DNA of 64,000 nt, from the NCBI RefSeq assembly GCF_004341885.1, contig NZ_SLVX01000011.1:62001-126000 (forward strand). Reading direction: 5' to 3'. The stretch comes from Shinella granuli (GTDB lineage Bacteria; Pseudomonadota; Alphaproteobacteria; Rhizobiales; Rhizobiaceae). The position numbers were made by a program, and so were the translations under genes. Below, one piece after another: positions 49,985 to 58,622 of this stretch. The notes beneath the pieces were generated by a model. It was not told the origin of the DNA, ran no database searches, and saw nothing but the letters and a program-made list of their open reading frames with translations. How positions within the stretch are numbered: the stretch's first letter is position 1; each line of letters opens with the position of its first letter.

Positions 49985-50678
49985 GGCCCTTGGGCGGCAG
50001 CAGGGATTTCGGCAGCGGCCAGCCGCGCGCGTCGAAGCGGAAGAGCCATTCCCGGCTGGCAAAGAAGAAGGCCGTGGCGATGGCCGTCCAGAGGCCGAGC
50101 AGGAGGCCGGCGGCGACGTCGCTCGGATAGTGCGCCCCGACGATGACGCGGGAGATGCCGATCGCCAGCGCGCCCAGGAAGAAGAGCGGGCGCAGCCGCG
50201 GCGCCAGCATGGAAAAGGCGCCGAAAAACGAGCCGACGGCGGCGGAATGGCCGGAAGGGAAGCTCTGGAACAGGTTGTCGTTGGCGAAGGGCGTCAGGCT
50301 GTAGGCGCCGAGTTCGGCAAAAAGCTCCGGCCGTGCGCGCCCCACGATGATCTTGAAGAGATGGACGAGGGCGCTTGCGGCGCCGATCGTAAGGAAGAAA
50401 TAGAGCGACAGCCGCCGCGCCGTCCTTGCCCGGCCCACCAATGTCTCGTTCCGGCTGACCCGGTGGACGATATAGGCGAGGATGACGGTGAAGCCGGAGC
50501 CGTAGATCATCCAGCTGAAGGTGCCGAAATCGGTGATGCGCTCGTTGAAGCTCACGATGGTGCCGGGCAGGCCCTGTGCATGCTGCGAAAGCATGGGATC
50601 GAAGGGTGTGAGGGCCACGACGAGTACGGCGGTCAGGGCGAAGATCCAGAGCGTGGAGGTCGCAAGCGGTCGGTTCAT
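49980..50678 (-). CDS. PAP2-family membrane phosphatase
   Basis: A 232-residue type 2 phosphatidic acid phosphatase-like protein with about six hydrophobic segments. The three phosphatase motifs are complete: KIIVGRARP (near residue 108), PSGH (near 141) and SRVIVGAHYPSD (near 180) with the catalytic His. Likely substrates are lipid phosphates such as undecaprenyl pyrophosphate, phosphatidate or lipid A phosphate; sequence alone does not decide. The ATG at 50678 is followed by a hydrophobic helix. Monocistronic, downstream of the leuB terminator. Confidence 0.88.
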   Translation of the reverse strand: MNRPLATSTLWIFALTAVLVVALTPFDPMLSQHAQGLPGTIVSFNERITDFGTFSWMIYGSGFTVILAYIVHRVSRNETLVGRARTARRLSLYFFLTIGAASALVHLFKIIVGRARPELFAELGAYSLTPFANDNLFQSFPSGHSAAVGSFFGAFSMLAPRLRPLFFLGALAIGISRVIVGAHYPSDVAAGLLLGLWTAIATAFFFASREWLFRFDARGWPLPKSLLPPKGQ

Positions 50679-50749
50679 GGCGATCCTTCGAGAACGGCGT
50701 GGCTTCCATGTGTTGGCCGCCGCCCGCTTTTCAAGGGACCCGTAACGAA

Positions 50750-50788
50750 AAAGGCTCCCGGAGCGCTGGCGCCGGGAGCCCTTTTTCG
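50750..50788 (-). terminator. leuB terminator
   Basis: On the minus strand GGGCTCCCGGCG-ccag-CGCTCCGGGAGCC is followed by TTTTTCG. It lies about 95 bases after leuB, beyond a second imperfect palindrome (CCTCATCCGG ... CCGGATGAAG, 50804-50868). Confidence 0.7.
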
Positions 50789-50878
50789 GTCGTGGTCACA
50801 GTCCCCTCATCCGGTTGCCAGCCCCTTCTTCCCACTGAGGAGAAGATGGTCCGAAGGGCCGGATGAAGGGGGTATTGC

Positions 50879-51988
50879 TCAGGCCGAAAGCTTCTTGAAG
50901 GCGGCGAGGATGGCGTCGCCCATTTCGGCGGTGCCGACCTTGCGGCAGCCTTCGGCCATGATGTCGCCGGTGCGGATACCGCTGTCGAGCACCTCGGCGA
51001 TCGCCTTTTCCAGGTTGTCGGCGTCCGCGACCATGTTGAAGGAGTAGCGCAGGCACATGGCGAAGGAGGCGATCATGGCGATCGGGTTGGCGATGCCCTT
51101 GCCGGCAATGTCCGGCGCCGAGCCGTGCACGGGCTCGTAGAGCGCCTTGCGCTGTCCCTTGGCGTCGGGCGCGCCGAGCGAGGCGGACGGCAGCATGCCG
51201 AGCGAGCCGGTCAGCATGGCGGCGACGTCGGAGAGCATGTCGCCGAAGAGGTTGTCCGTCACGATGACGTCGAACTGCTTCGGCGCGCGCACGAGCTGCA
51301 TGCCGCCGGCATCGGCCAGCATGTGCTCGAGCTGAACGTCGGAATAGCTGCGCTTGTGCGTTTCCGTCACCACCTGGTTCCAGAGCACCCCGGACTTCAT
51401 GACGTTGCGCTTTTCCATGGAGCAGACGCGGTTGTTGCGCGTGCGTGCGAGTTCGAAGGCGACGCCGGCGATGCGCTCGATCTCGTAGGTGTCGTAGACC
51501 TGCGTGTCGATGCCGCGCTTCTGGCCGTTGCCGAGGTCGATGATCTCCTTCGGCTCGCCGAAATAGACGCCGCCCGTGAGCTCGCGCACGATGAGGATGT
51601 CGAGGCCTTCGACGAGTTCCGGCTTCAGCGAGGAGGCGTTGGCGAGCGCCGGATAGCAGATGGCCGGGCGCAGGTTCGCGAACAGTTTCAGGTCCTTGCG
51701 CAGGCGCAGGAGGCCGGCCTCCGGGCGCACCTCATAGGGCACGGCATCCCATTTCGGGCCGCCGACGGCGCCGAACAGCACGGCGTCGGCGGCCAGCGCC
51801 TTCTCCATGTCGCCTTCCGAGATCGCCGCGCCATGGGCATCATAGGCCGAGCCGCCGACGAGGCCTTCATCGGTCTCAAAGCCCGCGCCGCGTTCGGCGT
51901 TCATGTAGGCGATGATTTTGCGGACTTCCGCCATGGCTTCCGGGCCGATGCCGTCGCCGGGCAGAAGGAGGAGGGTGCGCGCTGTCAT
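50879..51988 (-). CDS. leuB: 3-isopropylmalate dehydrogenase
   Basis: A 369-residue NAD enzyme of leucine synthesis. Motifs are [16 protein letters not shown] at the N-terminus, [15 protein letters not shown] with substrate arginines, [15 protein letters not shown] and the cofactor-binding [22 protein letters not shown]. Length is normal. leuD and ridA lie upstream in the same orientation, with a repeat-bearing 211-bp gap between ridA and leuB. Confidence 0.97.
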   Translation of the reverse strand: MTARTLLLLPGDGIGPEAMAEVRKIIAYMNAERGAGFETDEGLVGGSAYDAHGAAISEGDMEKALAADAVLFGAVGGPKWDAVPYEVRPEAGLLRLRKDLKLFANLRPAICYPALANASSLKPELVEGLDILIVRELTGGVYFGEPKEIIDLGNGQKRGIDTQVYDTYEIERIAGVAFELARTRNNRVCSMEKRNVMKSGVLWNQVVTETHKRSYSDVQLEHMLADAGGMQLVRAPKQFDVIVTDNLFGDMLSDVAAMLTGSLGMLPSASLGAPDAKGQRKALYEPVHGSAPDIAGKGIANPIAMIASFAMCLRYSFNMVADADNLEKAIAEVLDSGIRTGDIMAEGCRKVGTAEMGDAILAAFKKLSA

Positions 51989-52096
51989 GGGATTGTCCTT
52001 GATGTCACGGAATGGTCGCGCGCTTCTTAGCGCAACTTCCGTTCAAGGAAAATCGTCGAAAAGAAAGAATTTTGCGCGAGGCGTTTCGCCTTTCGG

Positions 52097-52202
52097 CTAA
52101 AGCGGCATCGCGATCCTGCAGATTGCTCCCGCGCTTTAGGTCTTTGATTTTTCGCATGTCGTTATCGCAAAACCGCTGCACACGTTTGCGCGACATGCTT
52201 TA
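52097..52202. repeat. RIME-like mosaic repeat (copy C)
   Basis: Starts at CTAAAGCGG and ends GCGACATGCTTTA. It contains on the reverse strand GCAAACGTGTGCAGCGGTTT and the GCATGTCG/CGACATGC ends. Its last three bases form the stop codon of ridA, so the element abuts or created that gene end. Confidence 0.7.
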
Positions 52203-52580
52203 GTTCGCGCGCAGCGCCGTGACTTCGATCTCGATGAGCATTTCCGGCCGGATGAGGTCGCAGACGACCATGGTGGCCGCAGGGCGGATCGTTCCGAAGG
52301 TCTCGCCAAGGATCGGGAAGACGCGGTCGGCGAAGGCGGCGTCGGTCACGTAGTAGTGGCAGCGCACGACGTCGGCGAAGGAGAAACCGGCCTCCTGCAG
52401 AACCTTGCCGATGGTGGCGAGCGTGTTGCGCGTCTGGTCCTCGACGCTTTCGGGCATGGTCATCGTGGCATAGTCGTAGCCGGTCGTGCCCGACACGAAG
52501 CACCAGTTGCCCTGAACGACGGCGCGCGAATAGCCCGCCGTCGCTTCGAAGGGAGAGCCGGACGAGATCAGCCGGCGCAT
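52200..52580 (-). CDS. RidA/YjgF-family enamine/imine deaminase-like protein
   Basis: A 126-residue Rid-family protein. The core fold shows AVVQGNWCFVSGTTGYDYAT (near residue 21), VEDQTRNTLATIGKVLQEAG, and the C-terminal RPEMLIEIEVTAL with the arginine that binds the carboxylate of imine or enamine intermediates. Rid proteins quench 2-aminoacrylate-type intermediates; this one may belong to a non-RidA subgroup. The ATG at 52580 begins 5 bases after leuD and is likely co-transcribed with it. A TTG at 52589 is also possible. Confidence 0.85.
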   Translation of the reverse strand: MRRLISSGSPFEATAGYSRAVVQGNWCFVSGTTGYDYATMTMPESVEDQTRNTLATIGKVLQEAGFSFADVVRCHYYVTDAAFADRVFPILGETFGTIRPAATMVVCDLIRPEMLIEIEVTALRAN

Positions 52581-52585
52581 GCTCT

Positions 52586-53191
52586 TCAAGCCCAGGGGCG
52601 CGAGGTCGCGGCCTGCTTCTCGAAAGTGTCGATCGAGGCCGCCTTCTCCAGCGTCAGGCCGATGTCGTCGAGGCCGTTCAGCAGGCAGTGGCGGCGGAAG
52701 GCGTCGATCTCGAACGTGATGCGGCCGCCGTCGGGACCGGTGATTTCCTGGGCTTCCAGGTCGACGGTCAGGATGGCGTTGGAGCCGCGGCTGGCGTCGT
52801 CCATCAGCTTGTCGAGATCATCCTGGCTGACGACGATCGGCAGGATGCCGTTCTTGAAACAGTTGTTGTAGAAGATATCGGCGAAGCTGGTGGAGATGAC
52901 GCAGCGGATGCCGAAGTCGAGCAGGGCCCAGGGCGCGTGTTCGCGCGAGGAGCCGCAGCCGAAATTGTCGCCGGCGACGAGAATCGAGGCGTTCTGGTAG
53001 GCCGGCTTGTTCAGCACGAAATCCGGGTTGACGCTGCCGTCCTCGTTGTAGCGCGCTTCGGCGAAAAGACCCTTGCCGAGGCCGGTGCGCTTGATCGTCT
53101 TGAGGTAATCCTTCGGAATGATCATGTCCGTGTCGATATTGACGACGGGAAGCGGCGCGGCGACGCCGGTCAGCTTGACGAACTTGTCCAT
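52586..53191 (-). CDS. leuD: 3-isopropylmalate dehydratase small subunit
   Basis: A 201-residue subunit that with LeuC isomerises 2-isopropylmalate. The N-terminal [18 protein letters not shown] and [17 protein letters not shown] (near residue 70) are characteristic of the swivel domain. The ATG at 53191 ([15 protein letters not shown]) is the usual start. LeuC is not in the window. It lies upstream of ridA and leuB. Confidence 0.96.
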   Translation of the reverse strand: MDKFVKLTGVAAPLPVVNIDTDMIIPKDYLKTIKRTGLGKGLFAEARYNEDGSVNPDFVLNKPAYQNASILVAGDNFGCGSSREHAPWALLDFGIRCVISTSFADIFYNNCFKNGILPIVVSQDDLDKLMDDASRGSNAILTVDLEAQEITGPDGGRITFEIDAFRRHCLLNGLDDIGLTLEKAASIDTFEKQAATSRPWA

Positions 53192-53347
53192 GCGAAAATC
53201 CTCGAAATGCGATGATGTCGGTTGGCACAAGCGTTTAGATGAGTTTTCCGCGGATTTGAAGGAGAATCTTCCGGAAAGCCGGGCGTCAAACGCAAATGCC
53301 GGGCGCGCGAAAAGCGCCCGGGCGTCCCTTTCGGGAGCGAAACCTTC

Positions 53348-53596
53348 TTAAAGGTCGATGATCGTGCCGCGGCCGTCGTTCCAGATGCGCGGTTCGCGCT
53401 GACCGGGCGCCCGGCGGTCATTGCGCGCGGTGGCGCGGACCGGAGCCGGCTGGAGCTTGGCGGCGAGCATGGAACCGAGCATCAGCACGGCGACGATGCC
53501 GGCAATGGCAAGGCCCACGGAGGCGGCGAACAGGAAGGTCGCGCCTGCGACAAGCATGGTGAAGACGGTGAAGACGACGGAGCGGATGCGCTGCAT
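53348..53596 (-). CDS. Small membrane protein
   Basis: An 82-residue protein with one or two hydrophobic segments (residues about 6-46) followed by a basic tail ending WNDGRGTIIDL. The ATG at 53596 has AAGGG about 8 bases upstream. No family I can name. Genes of this shape recur at this place in rhizobia beside leuD, but that is recollection. A GC-rich hairpin follows at about 53298-53326. Confidence 0.6.
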   Translation of the reverse strand: MQRIRSVVFTVFTMLVAGATFLFAASVGLAIAGIVAVLMLGSMLAAKLQPAPVRATARNDRRAPGQREPRIWNDGRGTIIDL

Positions 53597-53748
53597 TTTG
53601 ATTTGCCCTTTCTCTATAAAGCAATGTGGGGGGCGAATTTGTTCATTGCAAGGCCGAATGCGCCGGATCCGGTGCGCCAAAGCGTCCTGCGTGCAAGAGC
53701 GATGTCGCGGCGCTTGCGGGCCGTGGCAAAGCGCGGCAAAAAGGGCGG

Positions 53749-54660
53749 ATGAACAGGACACCGCATCACCATCCGCTTCGCCTGCGCCGCTCGGTGCTCA
53801 GCGTTCCCGCCGTCAACGCGCGGGCGCTCGCCAAGTCGGCCCTGCTTGATTGCGATGCCGTCATCTTCGACCTTGAGGATTCCGTGCTGCCGGAGAAGAA
53901 GGCGGAGGCGCGCGCCGCCCTCGTTGAGCACTTCAAGACGCTCGACCGCTCCTCCGGCCAGGAGCACGTCATCCGGATCAACGCGCTCGACGGGCCGGAC
54001 GGCGTGCTCGACCTTGAGGCGGTGCTCGATTGCATGCCCGATGCGGTGCTGCTGCCGAAAGTCTCCGAACCGCAGGACGTGCTGACCGTCGCCGACTGGT
54101 TTTCCGAAGCGGGGGCGGATGACGGTCCGCGCCTCTGGGCGATGATCGAGACGGCGGCGTCCCTCCTCAACCTCGCCGCCATCGCCGAGACGGGCCGCAC
54201 GCGTGGCGGGCGGCTGGATTGTTTCGTCGTCGGCCTCAACGACCTGCGCAAGGAAACCGGTATCGCGGATGTTCCCGGCCGCCCCTTCCTCGTGCCGCTG
54301 CTGTTGCAGGTCGTCGTGGCGGCGCGGGCCTGCGGCCTCGACGTCATCGACAGCGTCTTCAACGATTTTTCCGACGACGAGAATTTCGGGGCGGAATGCC
54401 GGCAGGGCCGGCAGATGGGCTTTGACGGCAAGATGCTGATCCATCCCGCGCAGATCGCTGCCGCCAATGAAGCCTATGGCGTCACGGAGGCCGAGGCGGC
54501 CGAGGCGCTCGCCATCGTCTCGGCCTTCGCTGCGCCCGACAATGCCGGCAAGGCTGTCGTCTCCCTTGCCGGCCGCATGGTCGAAAAGCTCCATGCCGAC
54601 CAGGCCGGGCGCATTCTCGCCAAGGCCGACCTGATCAATGACAGAAAGAAGAAAGCATGA
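53749..54660 (+). CDS. HpcH/HpaI aldolase/citrate lyase (CitE-like) family protein
   Basis: A 303-residue TIM-barrel lyase-like protein. CitE-type features are LRRSVLSVPAVNARALAKSA at the N-terminus, CDAVIFDLEDSVLPEKK with the metal-region acidic residues, VIRINALDG, and a C-terminal MLIHPAQIAAANEAY. Related enzymes cleave malyl-CoA, methylmalyl-CoA or citryl-CoA. The substrate is not deducible. The ATG at 53749 follows AAGGG. It overlaps the downstream DUF1737 gene by ATGA. Confidence 0.85.
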   Translation: MNRTPHHHPLRLRRSVLSVPAVNARALAKSALLDCDAVIFDLEDSVLPEKKAEARAALVEHFKTLDRSSGQEHVIRINALDGPDGVLDLEAVLDCMPDAVLLPKVSEPQDVLTVADWFSEAGADDGPRLWAMIETAASLLNLAAIAETGRTRGGRLDCFVVGLNDLRKETGIADVPGRPFLVPLLLQVVVAARACGLDVIDSVFNDFSDDENFGAECRQGRQMGFDGKMLIHPAQIAAANEAYGVTEAEAAEALAIVSAFAAPDNAGKAVVSLAGRMVEKLHADQAGRILAKADLINDRKKKA

Positions 54661-54863
54661 AAGTCTACCGCTTCCTCACCGGCCCTGATGATGCCTCGTT
54701 CTGCCACAAGGTGACGCTGGCGCTGAACAAGGGCTGGGACCTGCACGGTTCGCCGACCTATGCCTACAATGCCGAGACCAAGCTGATGCAGTGCGGCCAG
54801 GCGGTGGTGAAGGATGTGCCGGGCAAGGAATATACGCCCGATATCAAGCTTTCCGAGCAGTAA
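54657..54863 (+). CDS. DUF1737 protein
   Basis: A 68-residue protein matching the DUF1737 pattern: KVYRFLTGPDDASFCHKVT, then LNKGWDLHGSPTYAYN. Function unknown. Start codon overlaps the CitE-like stop (ATGA), so the two genes are translationally coupled. Confidence 0.8.
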   Translation: MKVYRFLTGPDDASFCHKVTLALNKGWDLHGSPTYAYNAETKLMQCGQAVVKDVPGKEYTPDIKLSEQ

Positions 54864-54926
54864 GCGGGAGAATACGCTCCCGTGCGCTCTATGCCGCCGA
54901 CGTTCCGGCAGACCTCGCCTCCCTCA

Positions 54927-54992
54927 TCTCCGTCATCCTCGGGTTTAATCCGAGGATGACGTGTGGATGGACGGGTCAAGCCCGACCATGAC
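54927..54992. repeat. Double REP-like palindrome
   Basis: TCATCCTCGGGTTTAATCCGAGGATGA (about 54933-54960) followed by GGACGGGTCAAGCCCGACCATGA (about 54967-54990), the same two-hairpin layout as at 30.49-30.57 kb. The first loop is TTTAA instead of TCAAG. Confidence 0.72.
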
Positions 54993-55024
54993 GAAAGAGA
55001 CGGCTGCGGTTCGGTGATGGCGGC

Positions 55025-55459
55025 TCAGCCGGCCGCGATTTCCGCGCTCGCCTCGATGCGTTCCATGTCGTCGTCCGACAGGCCGAAATGGTGGCCGATC
55101 TCGTGGATGAGGACATGGGTGACGATGTCGCCCAGCGTTTCCTCGTTCTCCGCCCAATAGTCGAGGATGGGGCGGCGGTAGAGGGTGATGCGGTTCGGCA
55201 TTTCGCCGGTCTCGACGGTGAAGCGCTCGGTGATGCCGCGGCCTTCGAAAAGGCCGAGCAGGTCGAACGGAGTCTCCAGCGCCATGTCCTCGAAGACGTC
55301 GTCGCTCGGGAACTCGGCGATCTCGATGATGAGGTTGCCGGTGAGCGCACGGAACTCTTCCGGCAGGTGGCCATAGGCTTCCACCGCCAGGGATTCGAAG
55401 GCGCTGATGGTCGGGGCGTGGCGCGTGCGCCAATCCTCGGTCTGGTCAATGCGGGCCAT
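55025..55459 (-). CDS. Minimal metallopeptidase family protein (zincin_1/DUF1025)
   Basis: A 144-residue protein ending in a zincin motif HEIGHHFGLSDDDME (near residue 120), preceded by the acidic GDIVTHVLI. The upstream stretch TLYRRPILDYWAENEETL is typical of the family. Predicted zinc-dependent protease, substrate unknown. The ATG at 55459 has AAGGAGAG upstream, which decides the start over the longer frame. Confidence 0.85.
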   Translation of the reverse strand: MARIDQTEDWRTRHAPTISAFESLAVEAYGHLPEEFRALTGNLIIEIAEFPSDDVFEDMALETPFDLLGLFEGRGITERFTVETGEMPNRITLYRRPILDYWAENEETLGDIVTHVLIHEIGHHFGLSDDDMERIEASAEIAAG

Positions 55460-55845
55460 GGGCTCTCCTTTGCCCGTCATATAGACGATTTCCAGCGTTT
55501 TTCGAGGGATGAAATTGCATGTCCCGCGTGCATCGGCGCGCGAGCGCACCGCACTGCCGGTCGATTCGATCCTTCTCTGTCAGGAGCGGAGAACGGCCGG
55601 CGCGATGGAATCGGGTCCGGGGCGGTTCTGCAACAAAATGTGATCGGTCAGTTTGCCGCAGCCACGCCGTGTTTCGACGGCACGATCCGGGCCATAAGTC
55701 TATGAAAAGACGACATTTATAATCAAGATTAGAATGACTCTAAACTGATGAGTCAACAAGGCTGACCTGTTCATTCTTGACAGTCAGGGTCGTCTTTTGC
55801 TTAATCCCGGAAACTCAGTACTTTGCGTATGGCAGGCAAGACGAA
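55460..55845. other. 386-base gap with iron-regulated promoter region
   Basis: Between the divergent metallopeptidase and bfd genes. The left half shows nothing I recognise. The right half has TATAAT at 55718-55723, the Irr-type box (listed separately) and a TTGACA at 55777 that could be an alternative -35. Confidence 0.6.
55729..55743. promoter_or_regulatory. Putative Irr box (iron control element) for bfd-bfr
   Basis: TTAGAATGACTCTAA, an inverted repeat TTAGA-N5-TCTAA, fits the ICE motif bound by the heme-responsive regulator Irr in Rhizobiales. It starts 5 bases after a perfect -10 hexamer (TATAAT, 55718-55723), a position suited to repression at the transcription start. Irr is not in the window. 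Confidence 0.65.
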
Positions 55846-56157
55846 ATGCTGGTTTGCAGCTGTAACTTCATCACCGAAAAGGAAATCGTTGACGTGATCA
55901 ACAGCCTCCTCGACGAGGACTGTTGGCAGCTCATCGTGCCCGCAAAAGTCTATCACGCCATGCAGAAGCGCGGCCGCTGCTGCGGCTGTTTCCCCAATGT
56001 CGTCGACATCATCATCCGCACGACCGAGCAGTATCACGCCGGCCGCCACTCGACGGATGACGAGATATTTGATTTCATGACCCGCCTCAAACAATTCCAC
56101 GAAGAAAACAGGAGAGCGGACCTTGAAAGGCGACAAAAAAGTCATCGAGCAGCTTAA
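55846..56157 (+). CDS. bfd: Bacterioferritin-associated ferredoxin (BFD-like [2Fe-2S])
   Basis: A 103-residue protein with a BFD-like [2Fe-2S] domain. The four cysteines are visible as MLVCSCNF (Cys4, Cys6) and [12 protein letters not shown] (the cluster ligands near residues 39-42). Bfd reduces bacterioferritin to release stored iron. The C-terminal 45 residues are an extra helical, charged tail. The ATG at 55846 gives the usual start. The gene overlaps bfr by 35 bases. Preceded by a putative Irr box. Confidence 0.9.
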   Translation: MLVCSCNFITEKEIVDVINSLLDEDCWQLIVPAKVYHAMQKRGRCCGCFPNVVDIIIRTTEQYHAGRHSTDDEIFDFMTRLKQFHEENRRADLERRQKSHRAA

Positions 56158-56608
56158 CGAAGCGCTCTATCTCGAACTCGGTGCCGTCAACCAGTACTGG
56201 CTTCATTATCGCCTGCTGGAAGACTGGGGCTACACGCTGCTCGCCAAGAAGGAGCGCGCCGAGTCGATCGAAGAGATGCAGCACGCCGACAAGCTCGTCG
56301 CCCGCATCATCTTCCTCGAGGGCCATCCGAACCTCCAGACCGTCGCGCCGCTTCGCATCGGCCAGAACGTCAAGGAAGTGCTGGAAGCCGATCTTGCCGG
56401 CGAATACGACGCCCGCACGGCCTACAAGAAATCGCGCGACATCTGTCATGACGCCGGTGACTACGTCACCATGAAGCTGTTCGAGGAGCTGCTGGCCGAC
56501 GAGGAAGGTCATATCGACTTCCTCGAAACCCAGCTGGAGCTGCTCGGCAAGCTCGGCGAGGAAAAGTACGGTCAGCTCAACGCGGCGCCGGCGAACGAAG
56601 CCGAATAA
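56123..56608 (+). CDS. bfr: Bacterioferritin
   Basis: A 161-residue heme-containing ferritin storing iron in a 24-mer shell. All ferroxidase residues are present: Glu18, Tyr25, Glu51, His54, Glu94, Glu127 and His130, with Met52 as heme ligand. The start is a TTG at 56123 with GGAG 8 bases upstream; it gives the invariant [10 protein letters not shown]-terminus, whereas no ATG does. Its first 35 bases are inside bfd, so the pair should be translationally coupled. Confidence 0.96.
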   Translation: MKGDKKVIEQLNEALYLELGAVNQYWLHYRLLEDWGYTLLAKKERAESIEEMQHADKLVARIIFLEGHPNLQTVAPLRIGQNVKEVLEADLAGEYDARTAYKKSRDICHDAGDYVTMKLFEELLADEEGHIDFLETQLELLGKLGEEKYGQLNAAPANEAE

Positions 56609-56633
56609 GGCGCAAGCCCTACGCCCGACACAG

Positions 56634-56664
56634 AAAACCCCGGTCTTGCGACCGGGGTTTTTGC
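56634..56664. terminator. Terminator between bfr and rppH
   Basis: AAAACCCCGGTC-ttgc-GACCGGGGTTTTT, a strong symmetrical hairpin between convergent genes with T-runs on both strands. Confidence 0.85.
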
Positions 56665-56697
56665 ATTTTTCCTGCCGCAATTCCGGAGCGGCTGTCG

Positions 56698-57225
56698 TCA
56701 GGGCGCCAGATGCGCGAAGGCCGCGACGACCTCCTCGTAGACCTTGCGCTTGAAGGGCACGATGAGGTCCGGCAGATCGCGCATCGGCTTCCATTCCCAG
56801 GCGTCGAATTCCGCGTCGTGACCGCCCGGCGGTGGATTGATGGCGATCTCGTCCTCCGCGCCCTCGAAGCGGAACGCGTACCAGCGCTGCGTCTGGCCGC
56901 GATACTTGCCCTTGAGGCCAACGCCGATCAGGTGGGCGGGCAGGTCGTAATTGATCCAGCGGCCGGCATCGGCGAGCAGCGAGACGTTGCGGATGCCGGT
57001 TTCCTCGTAGAGTTCGCGATAGGCGGCCTTCAGCGGGTCCTCGCCCTTGTCGATGCCGCCCTGCGGCATCTGCCAGAGCTGCGGCGAGCCGTCATATTCG
57101 GAATTGCCGACGGGAATCCGCCGGCCTGCCCAGACCTTGTTCTCGGCGTTCAGCACCATGATGCCGACACAGGGACGGTACGGCAGGTCCTCGGCCCTGA
57201 TCCCCTTGTCCTTTTCCTTGCCCAT
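56698..57225 (-). CDS. rppH: RNA pyrophosphohydrolase
   Basis: A 175-residue Nudix hydrolase that removes pyrophosphate from mRNA 5' ends (or cleaves diadenosine polyphosphates). The Nudix box is complete as [20 protein letters not shown] followed by TGI, preceded by [13 protein letters not shown]-terminal [13 protein letters not shown] is typical. It sits 9 bases downstream of the deacetylase gene in the cluster shared by Rhizobiales. Confidence 0.93.
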   Translation of the reverse strand: MGKEKDKGIRAEDLPYRPCVGIMVLNAENKVWAGRRIPVGNSEYDGSPQLWQMPQGGIDKGEDPLKAAYRELYEETGIRNVSLLADAGRWINYDLPAHLIGVGLKGKYRGQTQRWYAFRFEGAEDEIAINPPPGGHDAEFDAWEWKPMRDLPDLIVPFKRKVYEEVVAAFAHLAP

Positions 57226-57234
57226 CGAAATGTC

Positions 57235-58437
57235 CTATTGCTTGGCGGGAACGGCTGCGAGCGACGCGACGCCGACGATCTCGATGCCGCGGCCGCCTGC
57301 TTCCTCGCACCATTCGCGGATCGCGTCCACACTTTCATCGAAGGCCGAGGCCATGCCGATCGCCGTGCCGTTGCGCCGGGCGATGCGTTCGAGTTCGTCG
57401 AGCTTCCTCAAGATCGCCTCACGCGACAGATCGCCGTCGAGCTGGAGGTCGGCAAAGGCGTGCGGGGCCTCGACGGCGCCGGCAAGGGTGCCGGACAGCG
57501 ACTGTGCCGAACTGCCGTCATCGAGGAAGAAAAGGCCGCGGCTCGAAATGTCGCGGATGACGGGCTCCAGCGCGTCGGCATCGGACAGGAAGCGGCCGCC
57601 CATGAAATTGACGATGCCGGTATAGTTGGTGATCTGCGCCATGGCGCGGTGCAGTTCCGCAAGATTCCCGGCCTCGCCGCGATCGGTGCGCAGCGTATAG
57701 GGGCCGGGGTCGTTCTGCGGATAGTCGAAGGGCTCCAGCGGCATCTGCAGCAGGATCTCGTGGCCGCCGCGGCGGGCCTCCTGCATCCAGCGCGACAGGC
57801 TGTTGCCGCTGGCGGCGAAGGCGAGTGTCACTTCGCCCGGCAGTTCGCGGATGGCGCGCTGCGTGCCCGTCTGGCTGAGGCCGAGCCCGCCGACGACGAT
57901 GGCGATGCGCGTGCCGCGCGCGCCGGACCAGGGGCGGGCGTACTGGTCCATCGGCCGCGTGCCATCGAGGCCGATGATCGGGATCCTGCCGTCGGACGTC
58001 TCCTCCAGCAGATCCTCGTTCGGGAAGGCGGCGGAGCGTGCGTCCTGGCCGATGCGGTTGGCCTCGATGATGAGCGGGCCGGTGCCGCTGCGCGTGCCGG
58101 GCGTGTAGGTGCGCACGACATTGCCGTCGTCGGTCAGCGTTTCCTGGACGCGGGCGCCGGAAAGGCCGTTCGCGCGGCGCACGCCGTCCTTCGCCGCCGC
58201 CGTCTTCTGGTCGGCCTTGCCTTCGGCGGTCGTCTGCGCGGCGGTTTCTTCCGTCGGGGGGCTGTAAGGCGTGGTGTCAAGGCCGCTCGGGGCGGTCGCG
58301 GTCCAGCTCGAAAAGCCGATGAGACCGATGGCGGCAAGCGTGAACAGGATCGTGCCGGTGGAGAACCGCGACGGTCCCGCCGGTCGGGGCCTTGCCTTGC
58401 GGTTCTGGCCGAGAGGTGCGTGAATGTCTGTGCCCAA
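57235..58437 (-). CDS. Divergent polysaccharide deacetylase family protein
   Basis: A 400-residue protein with a single N-terminal transmembrane anchor (FSTGTILFTLAAIGLIGFSS near residue 28) after a basic start, then a low-complexity linker, then the DUF610/YibQ-type divergent deacetylase domain (RIAIVVGGLGLSQTGTQRAI through GIEIVGVASL). The domain lacks an obvious polysaccharide-deacetylase zinc triad, so activity is uncertain. Location next to ctpA and the EnvC-like gene suggests a cell-wall role. The start is a TTG at 58437 (MGTDIHAPLG); upstream in-frame sequence is a repeat element. Confidence 0.85.
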   Translation of the reverse strand: MGTDIHAPLGQNRKARPRPAGPSRFSTGTILFTLAAIGLIGFSSWTATAPSGLDTTPYSPPTEETAAQTTAEGKADQKTAAAKDGVRRANGLSGARVQETLTDDGNVVRTYTPGTRSGTGPLIIEANRIGQDARSAAFPNEDLLEETSDGRIPIIGLDGTRPMDQYARPWSGARGTRIAIVVGGLGLSQTGTQRAIRELPGEVTLAFAASGNSLSRWMQEARRGGHEILLQMPLEPFDYPQNDPGPYTLRTDRGEAGNLAELHRAMAQITNYTGIVNFMGGRFLSDADALEPVIRDISSRGLFFLDDGSSAQSLSGTLAGAVEAPHAFADLQLDGDLSREAILRKLDELERIARRNGTAIGMASAFDESVDAIREWCEEAGGRGIEIVGVASLAAVPAKQ

Positions 58438-58457
58438 GGTCAGTCCGCGCCGGCCGC

Positions 58458-58569
58458 TAGAGCATTTCCAGCCGAAGCGGCACCGCTTCGGCGTCGGAGA
58501 ATGCGGTAAAACAAGACTCCAGAGCATGTCACGCAAAAGCGTGCGGCGGTTCTGCGATCACGACATGCT
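58458..58569. repeat. RIME-like mosaic repeat (copy D)
   Basis: Begins TAGAGCATTTCC, as copy A does, and ends in the GCATGTCACGCAAAAGCGTG core and CGACATGC end shared with copies B and C, so it joins both modules. A local palindrome AAGCGGCACCGCTT lies between. It sits just upstream of the deacetylase start. Confidence 0.7.
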
Positions 58570-58622
58570 TGTGGTGCATGGGGAAATCCGGGCCCGTGCG
58601 TCACGGGCCCGGCGGAGGCGGG

